DNA of 64,000 bases from Bdellovibrionales bacterium (GCA_020628165.1 JAHDFM010000003.1:107223-171222); one strand, 5' to 3'; counted from the stretch's first letter, positions 9,301 to 19,547 are shown. Numbers and translations are program-made. Notes: a model not told the origin generated them from the letters alone.

Positions 9301-12300
9301 TACAAGTGTGACTGCTGGCACTGGTTTGTCTGGTGGTGGTTCTTCAGGTGGAGTGACCCTAAATTTAGCGAATACAGCAGTGAGTGCTGGGTCTTACGGT
9401 TCAGCGACACAGATTCCAACTTACACCGTTGATGCCCAGGGGCGATTGACTGCAAGTAGTAATGTCAATGTGCACACATCTGGCTTAACAACAGCTGAGA
9501 TTGATCAATTAGAAAACATAGGTGCAATAACGATCAGTGCCGCTCAGTGGGGTTACTTAGGAAGCATGTCTGGTTCTCCAGTGATTACTGAAACAGATCC
9601 TAAAATGCAGACACTAACATCTACTGAGGTCGACCAACTAGAAAATATTGGCTCAAGCACAATCAGTGCCTCACAGTGGGGTTACTTAGGCGCTTTGTCT
9701 GGAGCTCCACTAACAAGTGAAACAGATCCCAAAATGCAAACTCTAACAACTGCTGAAGTTGATCAATTAGAAAACATAGGTGCAACAACGATCAGCGCTG
9801 CTCAGTGGGGCTACTTAGGAAGCATGTCTGGTTCTCCAGTGATCACCGAAACAGATCCAAAAATGCAGACACTATCATCTACAGAGGTCGACCAACTAGA
9901 AAATATTGGTTCAAGCACAATCAGTGCCTCGCAGTGGTCTGTTCTCGGTGGTAACACTACAACTGCTGCTGAAATCAATCAAATTGAAAACATTGGTTCT
10001 ACAACAATAAGTGCCGCTCAATGGGGTTACCTCGGTGCTCTGTCTGGAGCTCCGCTAACAAGTGAAACAGACCCAAAAATGCAGACTCTTACGACGGCTG
10101 AAGTCGATCAATTAGAAAATATTGGTGCAACAACTATCAGTGCTGCTCAGTGGAGTTATGTTGGGGCCCTTACGGGAACACCTGGAGACATTTTTGATGG
10201 CGGAAATACCACTGGCTCTGCTGTGACAGTTGGTACTAATGATAACTTTGATTTAAATTTTGAAAGTAACGGCATTATTAACATGACTATCGAGAATGAT
10301 GGTGATGTTGGTATTGGAACAACAGCCCCTGAAGCAGCCTTAGATGTCAGTGCTTTACGATGGGGAGCTGGAACGCACTTGCCACCACAGGTTGGAATTC
10401 GAGGAACGCGAGCTTCCATTGCTTTGTACGATACAAATGAAGCGACTAATGATGTTTTTGCAATAGAACATGGTGAAAGTGTTTTGCAAATTTACTCAAC
10501 TGACTACACTGCTGATGATTGGGGTTTTGATGAAAGAGTGTCACGTTTGTCAATAAATGGAGATAATGGAAGGGTTGGAATTGGAGTGACATCTCCGGAT
10601 ACAATATTAGAAATCGCTGGAACACTTAAGCTAGGAAATGGTGGTGAGGCATGTAGTGCAGCTGGTGATGCCGGTATGTTTCGATATAACAGCGGTAATA
10701 TGCAGTTTTGTGACGGTAGTAGTTGGGTTACGCTTGGCACGGGAAGTGGCTCCGGTGATATTACAGCGGTGAACACCAGTGGTGGCATCACCGGTGGGGT
10801 GACCAGTGGTGCAGCTAATATTAGCATTGCCGGTTCTGGAGTGACAACTGCTAAAATTGCGAACTTAAATGTGACTGGCGCAAAGATTGCTGCCAATGCC
10901 ATTACTACTGATAAAATAGCAGCTGGTGCTGTAACAACCACTGACATTGCAACAGACACAATTTTAGCTGCAGACATTGCAGCCAATGCCGTCGGCTCTT
11001 CAGAGATAGCAGCTAACGCTGTGGGTGCATCAGAGTTATCTTCGACGACAGTTTCTGCAGGAAGCTATGGTTCAGCAACACAAATCCCAACCTACACTGT
11101 GGATGCTGATGGTCGACTAACTGCTAGTAGTAATGTCAATGTTCACACTTCAGCTTTAACATCTGTTGAGATCGATCAATTAGAAAACATCGGTGCAAGC
11201 ACAATCAGTGCTTCTCAGTGGTCCGTTCTTGGTGGCAACACGACAACCGCCGCTGAAATCAATCAAATTGAAAACATAGGTTCCACAACAATCAGTGCTG
11301 CACAGTGGGGTTACCTAGGCGCAATGTCTGGAGCTCCTGGTGATATTATCAATGGAGGTAACAGTACTGGAGCACAGGTGGTGATAGGAACCAACGATAG
11401 TAATAACCTTGCTTTCGAAACAAATGGCGTCACAAAAATGTTATTAAGTAACTCAAATGATCGACTTTATTTGCAACAAGGTATTGCCAATATGAGTTCA
11501 GCTAATAACGCCTCAGTAGAATTGTACACGTCTGGCACCATGGTTTCTAGAAATGTAGCAGATGCCAACACGGCGTTAAGAGTTCATCAGATCAATGCAA
11601 GTAGCACTGGTGACATCTTAGACTTGATGTCAAATGGGAGTAGCAAAATGGTTGTGACTCAGCCAGGACTTGTGGGAATAGGAACAGAGTTTCCAGAGCA
11701 TTATTTAGATGTTCGCCCGTCACCATTTATCAAGGTAAAATCAGAATATCATGGTTTAGGAGTAACAGCTGCCGCTGGTTCTAGTGCTTATAGTGATCCG
11801 CGCTTAAACTTTTACAAATCAAGAGGAACTTTTGCGGCACCAACAGTGTTACTCAATGGTGACACTCTTAGTGAAATGAATTTTTTCTCTCACGATGGAA
11901 CAGACTTTAACAACTACTCTGCAGCTATTAAAGTACGAGTCGATGGGTCTCACGGTACAGATGACACTCCTGCTAGGTTAGAGTTTAGAACAACCCCTGA
12001 CGGATCAAACGTAACTCAAGCTCGTATGACCATTAGAAATGACGGTGACATAGGAATAGGTACTGAGAATCCTGATAATTTATTACATTTATTTGGCAAT
12101 AACAAAGACATGATCATTGAAAGTGACTCCACCTGCACAGGCTGTAGTGCTGATTTACAATTTAGAAGAAAACGAAGTGCTGGTTTGATAGCTGATGACG
12201 ATCAATTGGGTTCTATTTATTTCCAAGGCTATGATGGTGATGAGTACCCAGGCACGAGCACGTCTCGTCAAGCTTATATCAGGGCTCTTGTTGATGGGAC

Positions 12301-13339
12301 TCCAGGAAATAACGATATACCAACTCGTTTGACATTTGGAACTACACCCGATGGCAATGATGAGGCCATTGAAAGAATGCAAATCACCAATAACGGGACT
12401 CTGTTAGTTGGGCACACAGCCCCTCTGACCGGCAGTCATGCCTTTCAGTTTATCAGTGAAGATAACAAAGATGGATTGTTTGCAAACTACAGTTCATTAG
12501 CAAGCACGGCTGGTCCAGACGTCGATTTTCTTCGGGCTCGTGGCAGCTTATCGGCTCCTTCAAATGTCATTGTTGGAGATAAAATTGGCTCTATAAGACC
12601 GAGACCCTACATCAATGGAGGCCATGGTTTTAGTGCTGAGATAGGTTTTTATATGGACAGTGGCACTATCAGTAGCACGAGTCGTCCCACTAAGATTGTT
12701 TTTGGCACAGCCGCAAATGGAGCCACTGCCGTTTCAACTCGCATGACGATCAAAGAAGATGGTGATATTGGTATTGGAACTACAGCACCAGGTCATAAAC
12801 TTCACGTTATCGGAACAGCAGGTCTATCTACTGGAACAGCTTGGACTAACACATCTGATCGTCGCTTAAAGGACATTCAAGGTGAATACCAGTATGGTTT
12901 AAAAGAGATTTTAGATTTAAAAACCATTTGGTTTAATTATAAAGAGGGCAACAAACTCGACTTGCCTCACGACAAAAAAATCGCAGGTTTTATAGCCCAA
13001 GAAGTGCAAAGTGTAATTCCTGAAGCAGTCTTTGAAAGAGAAGATGGCTTTTTAGAATTAAATGTTGACCCAATTCATTGGGCTACAGTCAATGCTGTTC
13101 AAGATTTACATGAGCTAACGGTTGAAAATAAAAACTATTGTGAAGTTAATTTTGAACAGATGCGTAAATCTATCAAAGGCAACCAAGAAAATATCACTCA
13201 GTTACAGAACAAGAGTGATGAGGTCGAGCGCCGCATTTCTAGTCTTGAAGATGAACTGGCTCAAGAAAAAGAGAATAACAAAATGTTGTTACAACGCCTC
13301 ATTGAGTTAGAGAAAAAGTTTGAGCAATCGCAGAAGTGA
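6365..13339 (+). CDS. Giant S74-chaperone fibre/adhesin 1 (2324 aa)
   Basis: Secreted trimeric-fibre-type protein. Signal peptide 1-20 (ends EAFA), then a conserved head APSLMTYHGRIIEPST and two LPLAGGTMTGxI tail-fibre motifs. Next come a stretch of about 10-residue TSAKIADGTI-type repeats (about 601-716), modules of NDNFDLNLETNGSTRM plus DGDIGIGTT, and Cys-pair modules (GGETCSAAGDGG...FCNGSAW). Six or so DQLENIGATTISAAQWG repeats occupy 1041-1270. The C-terminus is a peptidase S74 intramolecular chaperone: SDRRLKD with Ser2164 and Lys2169 as the expected Ser/Lys self-cleavage pair, IAGFIAQEVQ, then a coiled-coil tail. S74 domains trimerise beta-helical fibres and cut themselves off. Related predatory-bacterium fibres (mosaic adhesive trimers) bind prey; that role here is inference. 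Confidence 0.9.
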   Translation: MILRILTCTFFVIFSLEAFAVLAPSLMTYHGRIIEPSTMPLERSDVTFTVQVLSPGTEECVLYEETHLIDMTGSEGLFNFNIGQGAVTAGDPGIGLMGTMDNSRNQSGLSCSIGTSYTPVAGHGRRLRISFDYTGSTGPVTITPYSEIQSVPFATYASRLEGLGKDDLIQVNSGGTQVLNQGNIDAIFTTTNYPLLIDAIDGTHSAYAKSVDLPVTGGTLNMSGGGQDVVVSDTPATGDSAVNQDYSDGHLGGKVLDPTSMSGLTGAAGDGFILAWDETTQTFIAQAAPGDATKLPLAGGTMTGNIVMSGVSNPDIEMNDNDIINVGDITDINNLSLSGSGQADFNDSNLIELGFVTVMPERSVHLGSFTSAQETTYTGTLGALDAGKVWYNSTDNSFKYWDGTQAVDLKSEADDKLPLAGGTMTGDINMDTNDISNVESMNFSGVPGSDHLDLNNQFIINAGHITLTDQHVLRLGSYTGAQETAFEGTLGATDVGSLWYNSDDNQLKLWTDAGTSRTLAGLGNTAGSAVDIGTIPNCSASQKLQMSAGPTYAWSCVADSGDIEGVTAGDGLTGGGTSGSPTIDVNVDDATIEIASDIVRVKDSGITTAKIADDAITSAKILNGTIGAGDIANNSIQNNHLIDGIVNSAKIADGSVGNIDLDNNAVNSAKVQDNTLTSSDILDGTIATADLADGSVTSAKIADGTITSSDIATGSGIILDGGNTEGAAVTIGTNDNFDLNLETNGSTRLRIDNNGRIGTGVVSGAAKLYVSHATADGDTSERAVEINRSTTTSSNVTSFDKGMVSYLIDYDIPSGITDSGYKIAVDASAYASNNTGFAGTLNQNMAVWARSGVNASAPGSLINNSYAVKAEILNSDADSTITNAYGVHIQNGNGTGTITNNYGLYQVTASARNYFAGNVGLGDNTPDTRLDVEGTIKMGDGGETCSAAGDGGMIRYNGSVLQFCNGSAWTTLGTGTGDITSVTAGTGLSGGGSSGGVTLNLANTAVSAGSYGSATQIPTYTVDAQGRLTASSNVNVHTSGLTTAEIDQLENIGAITISAAQWGYLGSMSGSPVITETDPKMQTLTSTEVDQLENIGSSTISASQWGYLGALSGAPLTSETDPKMQTLTTAEVDQLENIGATTISAAQWGYLGSMSGSPVITETDPKMQTLSSTEVDQLENIGSSTISASQWSVLGGNTTTAAEINQIENIGSTTISAAQWGYLGALSGAPLTSETDPKMQTLTTAEVDQLENIGATTISAAQWSYVGALTGTPGDIFDGGNTTGSAVTVGTNDNFDLNFESNGIINMTIENDGDVGIGTTAPEAALDVSALRWGAGTHLPPQVGIRGTRASIALYDTNEATNDVFAIEHGESVLQIYSTDYTADDWGFDERVSRLSINGDNGRVGIGVTSPDTILEIAGTLKLGNGGEACSAAGDAGMFRYNSGNMQFCDGSSWVTLGTGSGSGDITAVNTSGGITGGVTSGAANISIAGSGVTTAKIANLNVTGAKIAANAITTDKIAAGAVTTTDIATDTILAADIAANAVGSSEIAANAVGASELSSTTVSAGSYGSATQIPTYTVDADGRLTASSNVNVHTSALTSVEIDQLENIGASTISASQWSVLGGNTTTAAEINQIENIGSTTISAAQWGYLGAMSGAPGDIINGGNSTGAQVVIGTNDSNNLAFETNGVTKMLLSNSNDRLYLQQGIANMSSANNASVELYTSGTMVSRNVADANTALRVHQINASSTGDILDLMSNGSSKMVVTQPGLVGIGTEFPEHYLDVRPSPFIKVKSEYHGLGVTAAAGSSAYSDPRLNFYKSRGTFAAPTVLLNGDTLSEMNFFSHDGTDFNNYSAAIKVRVDGSHGTDDTPARLEFRTTPDGSNVTQARMTIRNDGDIGIGTENPDNLLHLFGNNKDMIIESDSTCTGCSADLQFRRKRSAGLIADDDQLGSIYFQGYDGDEYPGTSTSRQAYIRALVDGTPGNNDIPTRLTFGTTPDGNDEAIERMQITNNGTLLVGHTAPLTGSHAFQFISEDNKDGLFANYSSLASTAGPDVDFLRARGSLSAPSNVIVGDKIGSIRPRPYINGGHGFSAEIGFYMDSGTISSTSRPTKIVFGTAANGATAVSTRMTIKEDGDIGIGTTAPGHKLHVIGTAGLSTGTAWTNTSDRRLKDIQGEYQYGLKEILDLKTIWFNYKEGNKLDLPHDKKIAGFIAQEVQSVIPEAVFEREDGFLELNVDPIHWATVNAVQDLHELTVENKNYCEVNFEQMRKSIKGNQENITQLQNKSDEVERRISSLEDELAQEKENNKMLLQRLIELEKKFEQSQK
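8165..8512 (+). repeat. Intragenic ~10-residue repeats (trimeric beta-helix-like shaft)
   Basis: Encodes successive units such as TTAKIADDAI, TSAKILNGTI, NSAKIADGSV and TSAKIADGTI, with a period near 30 bp. A second, shorter block lies around 10845-11040. The alternation of small, Ile/Val and Asp/Asn-Gly residues is typical of beta-helical fibre shafts. Confidence 0.7.
9485..10171 (+). repeat. Intragenic DQLENIG...SAAQWG tandem repeats in fibre gene 1
   Basis: Direct repeats of about 80-130 bp encode EVDQLENIGATTISAAQWG followed by YLGxxSGxPxxxETDPKMQTL. At least six copies occur here, with two more around 11150-11330; the same module occurs in fibre gene 2. DNA copies differ mostly at third positions. 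Confidence 0.85.
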
Positions 13340-13510
13340 TTCTTTTGCAAAATCTACAATACTTAAATATTTGAGCCCAAGCCCCCCGAGTGTTTTCTTA
13401 TGACGTCTAGGAATGGCTTGATTTGAAATTATTCCTTGAGTTTTTTACCCACAACGTCGAATATAACTGTATGAAGTTTTATAGAAAATTCAACATTCAT
13501 AATAAAACCA

Positions 13511-13540
13511 TTGCCCTCTTCGCAGATTGTTGCCTATAAT
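13511..13540 (+). promoter_or_regulatory. Sigma-70-type promoter for cysS
   Basis: TTGCCC (13511-13516), an 18-nt spacer and a perfect TATAAT (13535-13540), 62 nt before the cysS ATG. It lies in the 263-bp gap after fibre gene 1. Confidence 0.6.
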
Positions 13541-13602
13541 CTAGCGTTTTTACTTAATTTTTTAGCCACATTAACAGACTCAATTTAAACAGGAGTTCGA
13601 TC

Positions 13603-15060
13603 ATGTCGATCACGATATATAATTCAATGAGCAAGCAAAAAGAAACATTTAAACCCATCAAGGCTGGTGAGGTTTCTATGTATGTTTGTGGCCCAACGGT
13701 TTATGATTTTTTACATGTGGGTAATTTTAGGGGAGCGATATTTTTTAATGCCGTTAGAAATTGGTTTGAAAAACAAGGTTATAAAGTTAACTACGTATAC
13801 AATTACACAGACGTCGATGATAAAATCATCAAACGTGCCAATGAGCTCGGGCAAACCTCAGAAGAAGTCGCGACCATGTATATCAAAGAGTTTGAAAAAG
13901 ACTACAGAGGTCTGCGCCTGAAACCACACACGGCCAACCCAAAAGTGACAGAGCATATCGACAACATCATAAAAATGGTGACCAGTCTTATTGAAAAAAA
14001 TAAAGCCTATGCTGTGAACGGCGATGTTTATTTTAACGTTGAAAATTTCAACGACTACGGAAAGCTCAGCAATAAAAATATCGAAGAGCTAGAGGCGGGT
14101 GTGCGCATAGAGGCCAACACAGATAAAAAACACCCAAGTGACTTTGCCTTGTGGAAAGGTGCAAAGCCAGATGAGCCGTCTTGGGACTCTCCTTGGGGCA
14201 AAGGGCGTCCGGGCTGGCACATCGAGTGCTCTGTGATGGTTAAAGAAGTTCTTGGTGATAGCATTGATATCCACGGCGGGGGGTTAGATTTACTTTTCCC
14301 GCACCATGAAAATGAAATTGCTCAAAGTGAAGCGTGCAATGGAGCAAAGTACGTTAACTATTGGATGCACAACAATATGCTCGAGTTTGGCAATCAAAAG
14401 ATGTCAAAGTCGCTTGGCAATGTTCGCACAGGGCGTTCTTTCATTGAAGAGTACAATGGTGAAGTTCTTAAGTTTTTAAATTTGTCGTCTCACTATCGCA
14501 GTGTGATTGATTTTAGTGAAGTGCAGATAGGTCGTGCTATTGCATCTTTAGGTAAGTTTTATTCCAGCCTCAAACATGCAGAGAGTTTAGTGGCAAAAGA
14601 CCTTGCGTTAGTGCCAGTGCCAGATGACTTTTTAAAAATGGTCGATGAGTGCACACAAGGCTTTGAACAGTCCATGAATGACGATTTTAATACCGCTGAG
14701 GCACTAGCTAAATTTTATGAGATGATGCGCATGTTTAACAACTTAACTCGCAAGCCTGGAAAAGCAAAGCCCGAGCACAAAGCGATTGCTGAAGTTTATT
14801 TGGGTTGGATTAAAGACAAGGGAGATGTGCTGGCTCTTTTTCAAGAAAATCCGTCTGAGTACTTGGTGGCTTTAGATGATATGTTATTGAGACAAAAAAA
14901 TATTTCTAGAGAAGATGTTGATGCTCTTATTGTAGAGCGCACAAAAGTGAGAGCAGAGAAAAACTATGCTCGCTCAGATGAGATCAGAGATCAATTGATA
15001 GAAATGGGCATCCAGGTTATGGATGGTGTTGATGGCAGCACTTGGGAAGTGGAAAAGTAA
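13603..15060 (+). CDS. cysS: Cysteinyl-tRNA synthetase
   Basis: 485-aa class I synthetase that attaches cysteine to tRNA-Cys; the window also holds that tRNA at 50206-50279. The N-terminus has the CysRS signature YVCGPTVYDFLHVGNFRG with Cys29 (a zinc ligand) and HVGN (38-41, HIGH equivalent). GWHIECSVM and GGGLDLLFPHHENE carry further zinc and substrate residues, and KMSKSLGN starts at residue 266. The DALR anticodon domain follows, ending ARSDEIRDQL. An AGGAG lies 7-8 nt before the ATG. Length is normal for the family. uvrB starts 42 nt downstream on the same strand, so cotranscription is likely. Confidence 0.97.
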   Translation: MSITIYNSMSKQKETFKPIKAGEVSMYVCGPTVYDFLHVGNFRGAIFFNAVRNWFEKQGYKVNYVYNYTDVDDKIIKRANELGQTSEEVATMYIKEFEKDYRGLRLKPHTANPKVTEHIDNIIKMVTSLIEKNKAYAVNGDVYFNVENFNDYGKLSNKNIEELEAGVRIEANTDKKHPSDFALWKGAKPDEPSWDSPWGKGRPGWHIECSVMVKEVLGDSIDIHGGGLDLLFPHHENEIAQSEACNGAKYVNYWMHNNMLEFGNQKMSKSLGNVRTGRSFIEEYNGEVLKFLNLSSHYRSVIDFSEVQIGRAIASLGKFYSSLKHAESLVAKDLALVPVPDDFLKMVDECTQGFEQSMNDDFNTAEALAKFYEMMRMFNNLTRKPGKAKPEHKAIAEVYLGWIKDKGDVLALFQENPSEYLVALDDMLLRQKNISREDVDALIVERTKVRAEKNYARSDEIRDQLIEMGIQVMDGVDGSTWEVEK

Positions 15061-15102
15061 TTTAAAAAAAGTATTTTTTAATTTGTTAGGAGAACTCTAG
15101 CG

Positions 15103-17094
15103 TTGTCGATTTTTAAAATGGTGACAGATTTTACCCCTTCAGGAGATCAGCCTGGAGCGATTCAGCAGATTGTTGGCAACGTTAAAAGTAAGCTCAATCA
15201 CCAGGTTCTTCTTGGAGTGACGGGGTCTGGAAAAACGTTCACCATGGCAAAAAGCATTGAAAAGCTTGGGCTTCCCACTTTAATTATGGCTCATAATAAA
15301 ACTTTGGCCGCACAACTGTATGCTGAGTTCAAAGAATTTTTCCCAGAAAATGCGGTCGAGTACTTTGTTTCATACTACGATTACTATCAGCCTGAGGCCT
15401 TTATTCCTTCGACGGGCACTTTTATTGAAAAAGACTCATCCATCAATGAGCAAATCGATCGCATGCGCCACTCGGCCACACGCTCTTTGTTTGAACGCCC
15501 AGATGTGATCATTGTTAGCAGTGTGTCTTGTATTTATGGTCTAGGGAGTCCCGAAGCTTATCAAGGTCTGATGATTCATTTGAATGTCAATGAAGAGATG
15601 GCACGCAATCATTTTTTAAAAGAATTAGTGCGCATTCAATATTCGCGCAATGACATTGATTTTCAAAGGGGGAGTTTTCGCGTGAGGGGTGACACCGTCG
15701 AAGTGCACCCTCCGTCTGAAGACTCCAAAGCTTTACGAGTGGAGTTCTTTGGTGACTATATAGATCGTCTTTCTTGGGTGGACCCATTAACGGGGAGTGT
15801 TTTGCAAGAGCTTGAAAAAGCGGCCATCTATCCAGGCAGTCATTACGTCAGCACCGAAGAAAAACAAAAAGATGCTGTGGAAGCCATTCGCGATGAGCTT
15901 CGCGAACGCATTCAACATTACCGACATAATATTTTGCACAAAGAGGCTGAGCTCATTGAGCAAAGAACATCTTACGATTTAGAGCTAATTCTAGAGATGG
16001 GGTTTTGCCCAGGAATTGAAAACTACTCACGTCACTTAACAGGACGCAAAGAGGGGGAAGCTCCTCCCACTTTGCTTGAGTACTTTCCGGCCGAGTTTTT
16101 AACTTTTATTGATGAGAGCCACGTAACAGTGCCGCAAATTGGTGGCATGTACCGGGGAGACCGGGCGAGAAAATCCACCTTGGTGGAGCACGGTTACCGT
16201 TTGCCATCGGCTTTAGATAACCGTCCACTTAACTTTCAAGAATTTGAAGATTACATTGATAAGGTGGTTTATGTCTCTGCTACTCCGGGTGACTATGAAC
16301 TGCAAAAATCAGAAGGTTTGGTGATCGAGCAAATTATTCGACCGACAGGTTTATTAGATCCGATCATTGAAGTTCGCCCAGTGACCACTCAGGTCGATGA
16401 CTTGCTTGGTGAAATTAAAGACCGAGTTAAGAAAAAAGAACGAGTTTTAATAACGACTTTGACGAAAAAAAGTGCTGAGAGTTTAACAGGCTATTATGAA
16501 GACTTAGGCATCAAAGTGAAGTACTTGCACAGTGAAATCAAAACAGCAGAAAGAACCGACATCATTCGCAACTTACGCTTAGGTGTGTTTGATGTGCTCA
16601 TTGGCATTAACTTGTTGCGAGAGGGGCTCGACATTCCCGAAGTCAGTCTGGTTGCGATCACTGATGCCGATAAAGAAGGTTTTTTGCGCTCAGAGCGTTC
16701 TTTGATTCAGACCATAGGGAGAGCTGCTAGAAACTCAGAAGGGCGCGTGATTCTATATGCCGATAAGATCACTCAGTCGATGGACAAAGCCATGAAAGAA
16801 ACTCAAAGGCGACGTGAGCTTCAACAAGAGCACAACAAAAAACATGGCATCACTCCTAAAACAATCATTAAAAAAGTTCACAAAAGTTTAGCAGAGATTT
16901 ATGGTTATCAAGACCTTGAGTCGAACAAGAAAAAAATAATTGGCATTGAACAATTGACTTCAGCGGAGCTTATCAAAAAATTAGAGCCTCTCAGAAAAGA
17001 AATGAAACAAGCAGCAAAAGACTTGGACTTCGAAAGAGCGGCTGAAATCAGAGATCAAATTAAACAGATTGAGCTTTCCGCCTTAGAGAAGTGA
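15103..17094 (+). CDS. uvrB: Excinuclease ABC subunit B, TTG start
   Basis: 663-aa helicase-like damage-verification subunit of nucleotide excision repair, loaded by UvrA and recruiting UvrC (uvrC lies at 25651). Walker A GVTGSGKT is at residues 38-45. The beta-hairpin region [41 protein letters not shown] and the helicase motif near IGRAARN are all present. The last 40 residues form a UVR motif ([19 protein letters not shown]) that contacts UvrC. The start is TTG with AGGAGA 9 nt upstream; ATG 15118 (residue 6) is the only near alternative. Confidence 0.97.
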   Translation: MSIFKMVTDFTPSGDQPGAIQQIVGNVKSKLNHQVLLGVTGSGKTFTMAKSIEKLGLPTLIMAHNKTLAAQLYAEFKEFFPENAVEYFVSYYDYYQPEAFIPSTGTFIEKDSSINEQIDRMRHSATRSLFERPDVIIVSSVSCIYGLGSPEAYQGLMIHLNVNEEMARNHFLKELVRIQYSRNDIDFQRGSFRVRGDTVEVHPPSEDSKALRVEFFGDYIDRLSWVDPLTGSVLQELEKAAIYPGSHYVSTEEKQKDAVEAIRDELRERIQHYRHNILHKEAELIEQRTSYDLELILEMGFCPGIENYSRHLTGRKEGEAPPTLLEYFPAEFLTFIDESHVTVPQIGGMYRGDRARKSTLVEHGYRLPSALDNRPLNFQEFEDYIDKVVYVSATPGDYELQKSEGLVIEQIIRPTGLLDPIIEVRPVTTQVDDLLGEIKDRVKKKERVLITTLTKKSAESLTGYYEDLGIKVKYLHSEIKTAERTDIIRNLRLGVFDVLIGINLLREGLDIPEVSLVAITDADKEGFLRSERSLIQTIGRAARNSEGRVILYADKITQSMDKAMKETQRRRELQQEHNKKHGITPKTIIKKVHKSLAEIYGYQDLESNKKKIIGIEQLTSAELIKKLEPLRKEMKQAAKDLDFERAAEIRDQIKQIELSALEK

Positions 17095-17193
17095 TTGTAT
17101 AAGACTTAAAAATCTTGAATGAAGCTTTAACAGTAGACAAAGGCCTCACTCAGTTTTATCTTTCTAGATATCAGCTTTTTTACAGGAATGTTT

Positions 17194-18981
17194 ATGTCGA
17201 TCAATTTACTACAGATTCAAAATGGCTATAAGTCTTATGCCACCAAGGACTTGTTTGATGACATAACAGTGTCGGTGAACTTAGGCGAGCACATTGGCAT
17301 TGTCGGAGCTAACGGAACAGGAAAAACCACATTTTTTAAAATTGTCATTGGTCAAGAGGAACTTGATTCTGGCTCAGTCATTAAGAGTAAAGAGCTTAAA
17401 TTAGGGTACCTCGCTCAAGAAGACGTTTGGCAAAAAGACGAAACCATCACTGATTACATCGACGGTTTATCACGCCCCTTGTGGGAGCTCAAAGATTTAG
17501 GACAAAGCTTAGGGTTGAAGCCTGAAATGTTTGATCAACCTATTGAGTCTTTATCGGGTGGTTACCGTATGCGCTGTAAGCTCTTGCGCTTGATTGGTAA
17601 AGAGCCAAATCTGCTGTTATTAGATGAGCCGACAAACTATCTTGACCTTGAATCATTGATCGTGCTTGAGAATTTCTTAAAAAAATATGAAGGCGCTTTT
17701 TTGTTGATCACTCACGATCACGAGTTTTTAAAAAAGGTAACTAACACCACCATTGGTTTTCAAAATAAAAAGGTTGAAAAGATCAGTGGCAACGTCGATT
17801 TTTATTTTGAGCAAAAGCAATTGCAAAACGAAATCTTAACCAAGCAAAAGTTCAATCAAGACAAAAAGAAAAAACAATTACAAGATTTTGTCACAAGATT
17901 TGGTGCTAAAAACACCAAAGCCAAACAAGCAAAATCTAAAATGAAACAGATTGAACGAATGGAAGACATTGATGCTCCTGACACTTTTATCCCAAAAGTA
18001 AATATTAAGCTACCACAACCGATCCGTACGGGACGATTTACATTTGCCTTAGAAGACGTGAATTTAGGTTACACAGAGCAACCAGTGATTTCTGATATCA
18101 GTTTTAACATTGAGCGTGGCGATCACGTGGCTGTGGTCGGATATAACGGGGCCGGGAAGTCGACCTTCTTGAAAGGTCTTGCTGGCCACTTAAAACCTCA
18201 GAAAGGGGAGCTGCAAATTGGTCAAAACAATGTGATTTCTTACTTTGGTCAGCATGTGCCAGAAGAACTGAACTTAACCAATACCATTTTGTCAGAGCTT
18301 CATGAAGGCCTCGATCTATCGATAGATGATCAAATGGTTTTAGACATTGCTGGAGCTTTGATGTTTTCTGGCGATGACCTCAATAAAAAAATATCGGTGC
18401 TGTCTGGTGGTGAGAAAGTACGAGTGGCCTTAGCTAAAATTTTACTAAAAAAGAACTCTTGTTTGTTACTAGATGAGCCCACTAACCATCTTGATTTTTA
18501 TACAGTCGAGGCATTAGCAAATGCTCTCAATTTGTATGAAGGCACTGTGGTCTTTGTCAGTCACGATCGTAAATTTGTGCGCAACATTGCTCAAAAGATA
18601 TTAATTGTAAACAAAGGAAAACTTGAGCTTTACCCAGGCAATTACGATGAGTACTTGTGGAGCCTTGAGAAAGGTTTACTTGCCAATATCAAAACAGATG
18701 ATAGCAAAGAGGAAACAAAGACGACCTGGGTGAAAAAAGAAACGCGTAAACCCAATGCTTACAAACGCAAAAAAGAACTAGAAAGAACCATTCGCATGAG
18801 TGAAAAAAAGATGAATCAATTGGATCAAGACATTGAGAAATTAAATCTAGACATTGCTTCCCAAGACTCCATTGATGAAAAAATGAAGCTCATCGCTTCA
18901 CTTGAAGACGCGCACCATCAAAAAAATGCCAGCGAGGAAGAGTGGTTGTCGGCCCAAGAAGAACTAGAATCACTGTCTTAA
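17194..18981 (+). CDS. ABC-F family ATPase
   Basis: 595-aa soluble twin-ATPase of the ABC-F class, ribosome-associated translation factors without membrane domains. Domain 1: GANGTGKTTF, LSGGYRMR, LLLDEPTNYLD. A charged linker (about 210-260, KFNQDKKKKQLQDF) corresponds to the P-site tRNA-interaction motif. Domain 2: GYNGAGKSTF, LSGGEKVRVALA, LLLDEPTNHLD. A lysine-rich C-terminal coiled coil ends the protein. AGGA (17184-17187) lies 6 nt before ATG 17194 and overlaps an upstream in-frame ATG (17188), so 17194 is preferred. A second, distinct ABC-F gene is on the other strand at 19544-21322. Confidence 0.9.
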   Translation: MSINLLQIQNGYKSYATKDLFDDITVSVNLGEHIGIVGANGTGKTTFFKIVIGQEELDSGSVIKSKELKLGYLAQEDVWQKDETITDYIDGLSRPLWELKDLGQSLGLKPEMFDQPIESLSGGYRMRCKLLRLIGKEPNLLLLDEPTNYLDLESLIVLENFLKKYEGAFLLITHDHEFLKKVTNTTIGFQNKKVEKISGNVDFYFEQKQLQNEILTKQKFNQDKKKKQLQDFVTRFGAKNTKAKQAKSKMKQIERMEDIDAPDTFIPKVNIKLPQPIRTGRFTFALEDVNLGYTEQPVISDISFNIERGDHVAVVGYNGAGKSTFLKGLAGHLKPQKGELQIGQNNVISYFGQHVPEELNLTNTILSELHEGLDLSIDDQMVLDIAGALMFSGDDLNKKISVLSGGEKVRVALAKILLKKNSCLLLDEPTNHLDFYTVEALANALNLYEGTVVFVSHDRKFVRNIAQKILIVNKGKLELYPGNYDEYLWSLEKGLLANIKTDDSKEETKTTWVKKETRKPNAYKRKKELERTIRMSEKKMNQLDQDIEKLNLDIASQDSIDEKMKLIASLEDAHHQKNASEEEWLSAQEELESLS

Positions 18982-19115
18982 CAGTGAATGGATTTCACAA
19001 ATAGAGTAAGATCTCGGCAGACTATTGTAGAAAATATTCAATAGTTCTTGCCCGTATTCACAAAGAGCTGCCTTTTTAAGAGATTAAGCGTATTCATTTC
19101 ATAGAAGGGGAAATC

Positions 19116-19547
19116 ATGAAAATTTTGATTTTTAGTTTATTATTTGCATCCAGTTTTGTTTTTGCCGAAAATACAGTTCTCACCTGTGAAGTTAAAGACG
19201 GGACGTCGAAAGGGCGTATTTTTTTAGACGTTGAAAACATAGATAGTGACTTACCTCAATTGAGCACTCAAGCTGGTTACTTGGATTACGAAGGTGAGCC
19301 CGTTTCTTATTCTTATAGCGATGATTTAGAGTGGCTATGGTTGTTATTAACCAGTCAAGATGGTCACTTCATGGACACTGACCGCAATGGAAATATGCTT
19401 TTTCATATTCTATCTGATGGTTGTGATAACGGAAAAGTTCACTTGTATAAGAACTCAAACTTTCAATTTGGCTATCTAGTTATTTATCACAGTTGTTCGG
19501 GGCCAGACAAAACCAAGACGTTTGCAAAGGTTGAGTGCCAACGCTAG
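19116..19547 (+). CDS. Small secreted protein, unknown
   Basis: 143 aa with a clear signal peptide (MKILIFSLLFASSFVFA, cleavage before ENTV) and AAGGGG upstream of the ATG. The mature part is acidic and has four cysteines (LTCEV, DGCDNG, HSCSG, VECQ), which would allow two disulfides in the periplasm. I do not recognise a family. Its stop overlaps the stop of the convergent ABC-F gene by 4 nt (CTAG). Confidence 0.7.
   Translation: MKILIFSLLFASSFVFAENTVLTCEVKDGTSKGRIFLDVENIDSDLPQLSTQAGYLDYEGEPVSYSYSDDLEWLWLLLTSQDGHFMDTDRNGNMLFHILSDGCDNGKVHLYKNSNFQFGYLVIYHSCSGPDKTKTFAKVECQR

Noticed and set aside
9485..11330. CRISPR-like repeat array
   Set aside because: The repeats are in-frame protein modules of unequal length with no constant spacers and no cas genes.
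6365..13339. Prophage tail-fibre region
   Set aside because: S74 and LPLxGGTMTG motifs occur in phage fibres, but no capsid, terminase, portal or tail genes are near, and the proteins have Sec signal peptides.
19021..19045. ACTATTG/CAATAGT hairpin after the first ABC-F gene as a terminator
   Set aside because: The stem is A/T-rich and only 7 bp, and it is not followed by a T run.
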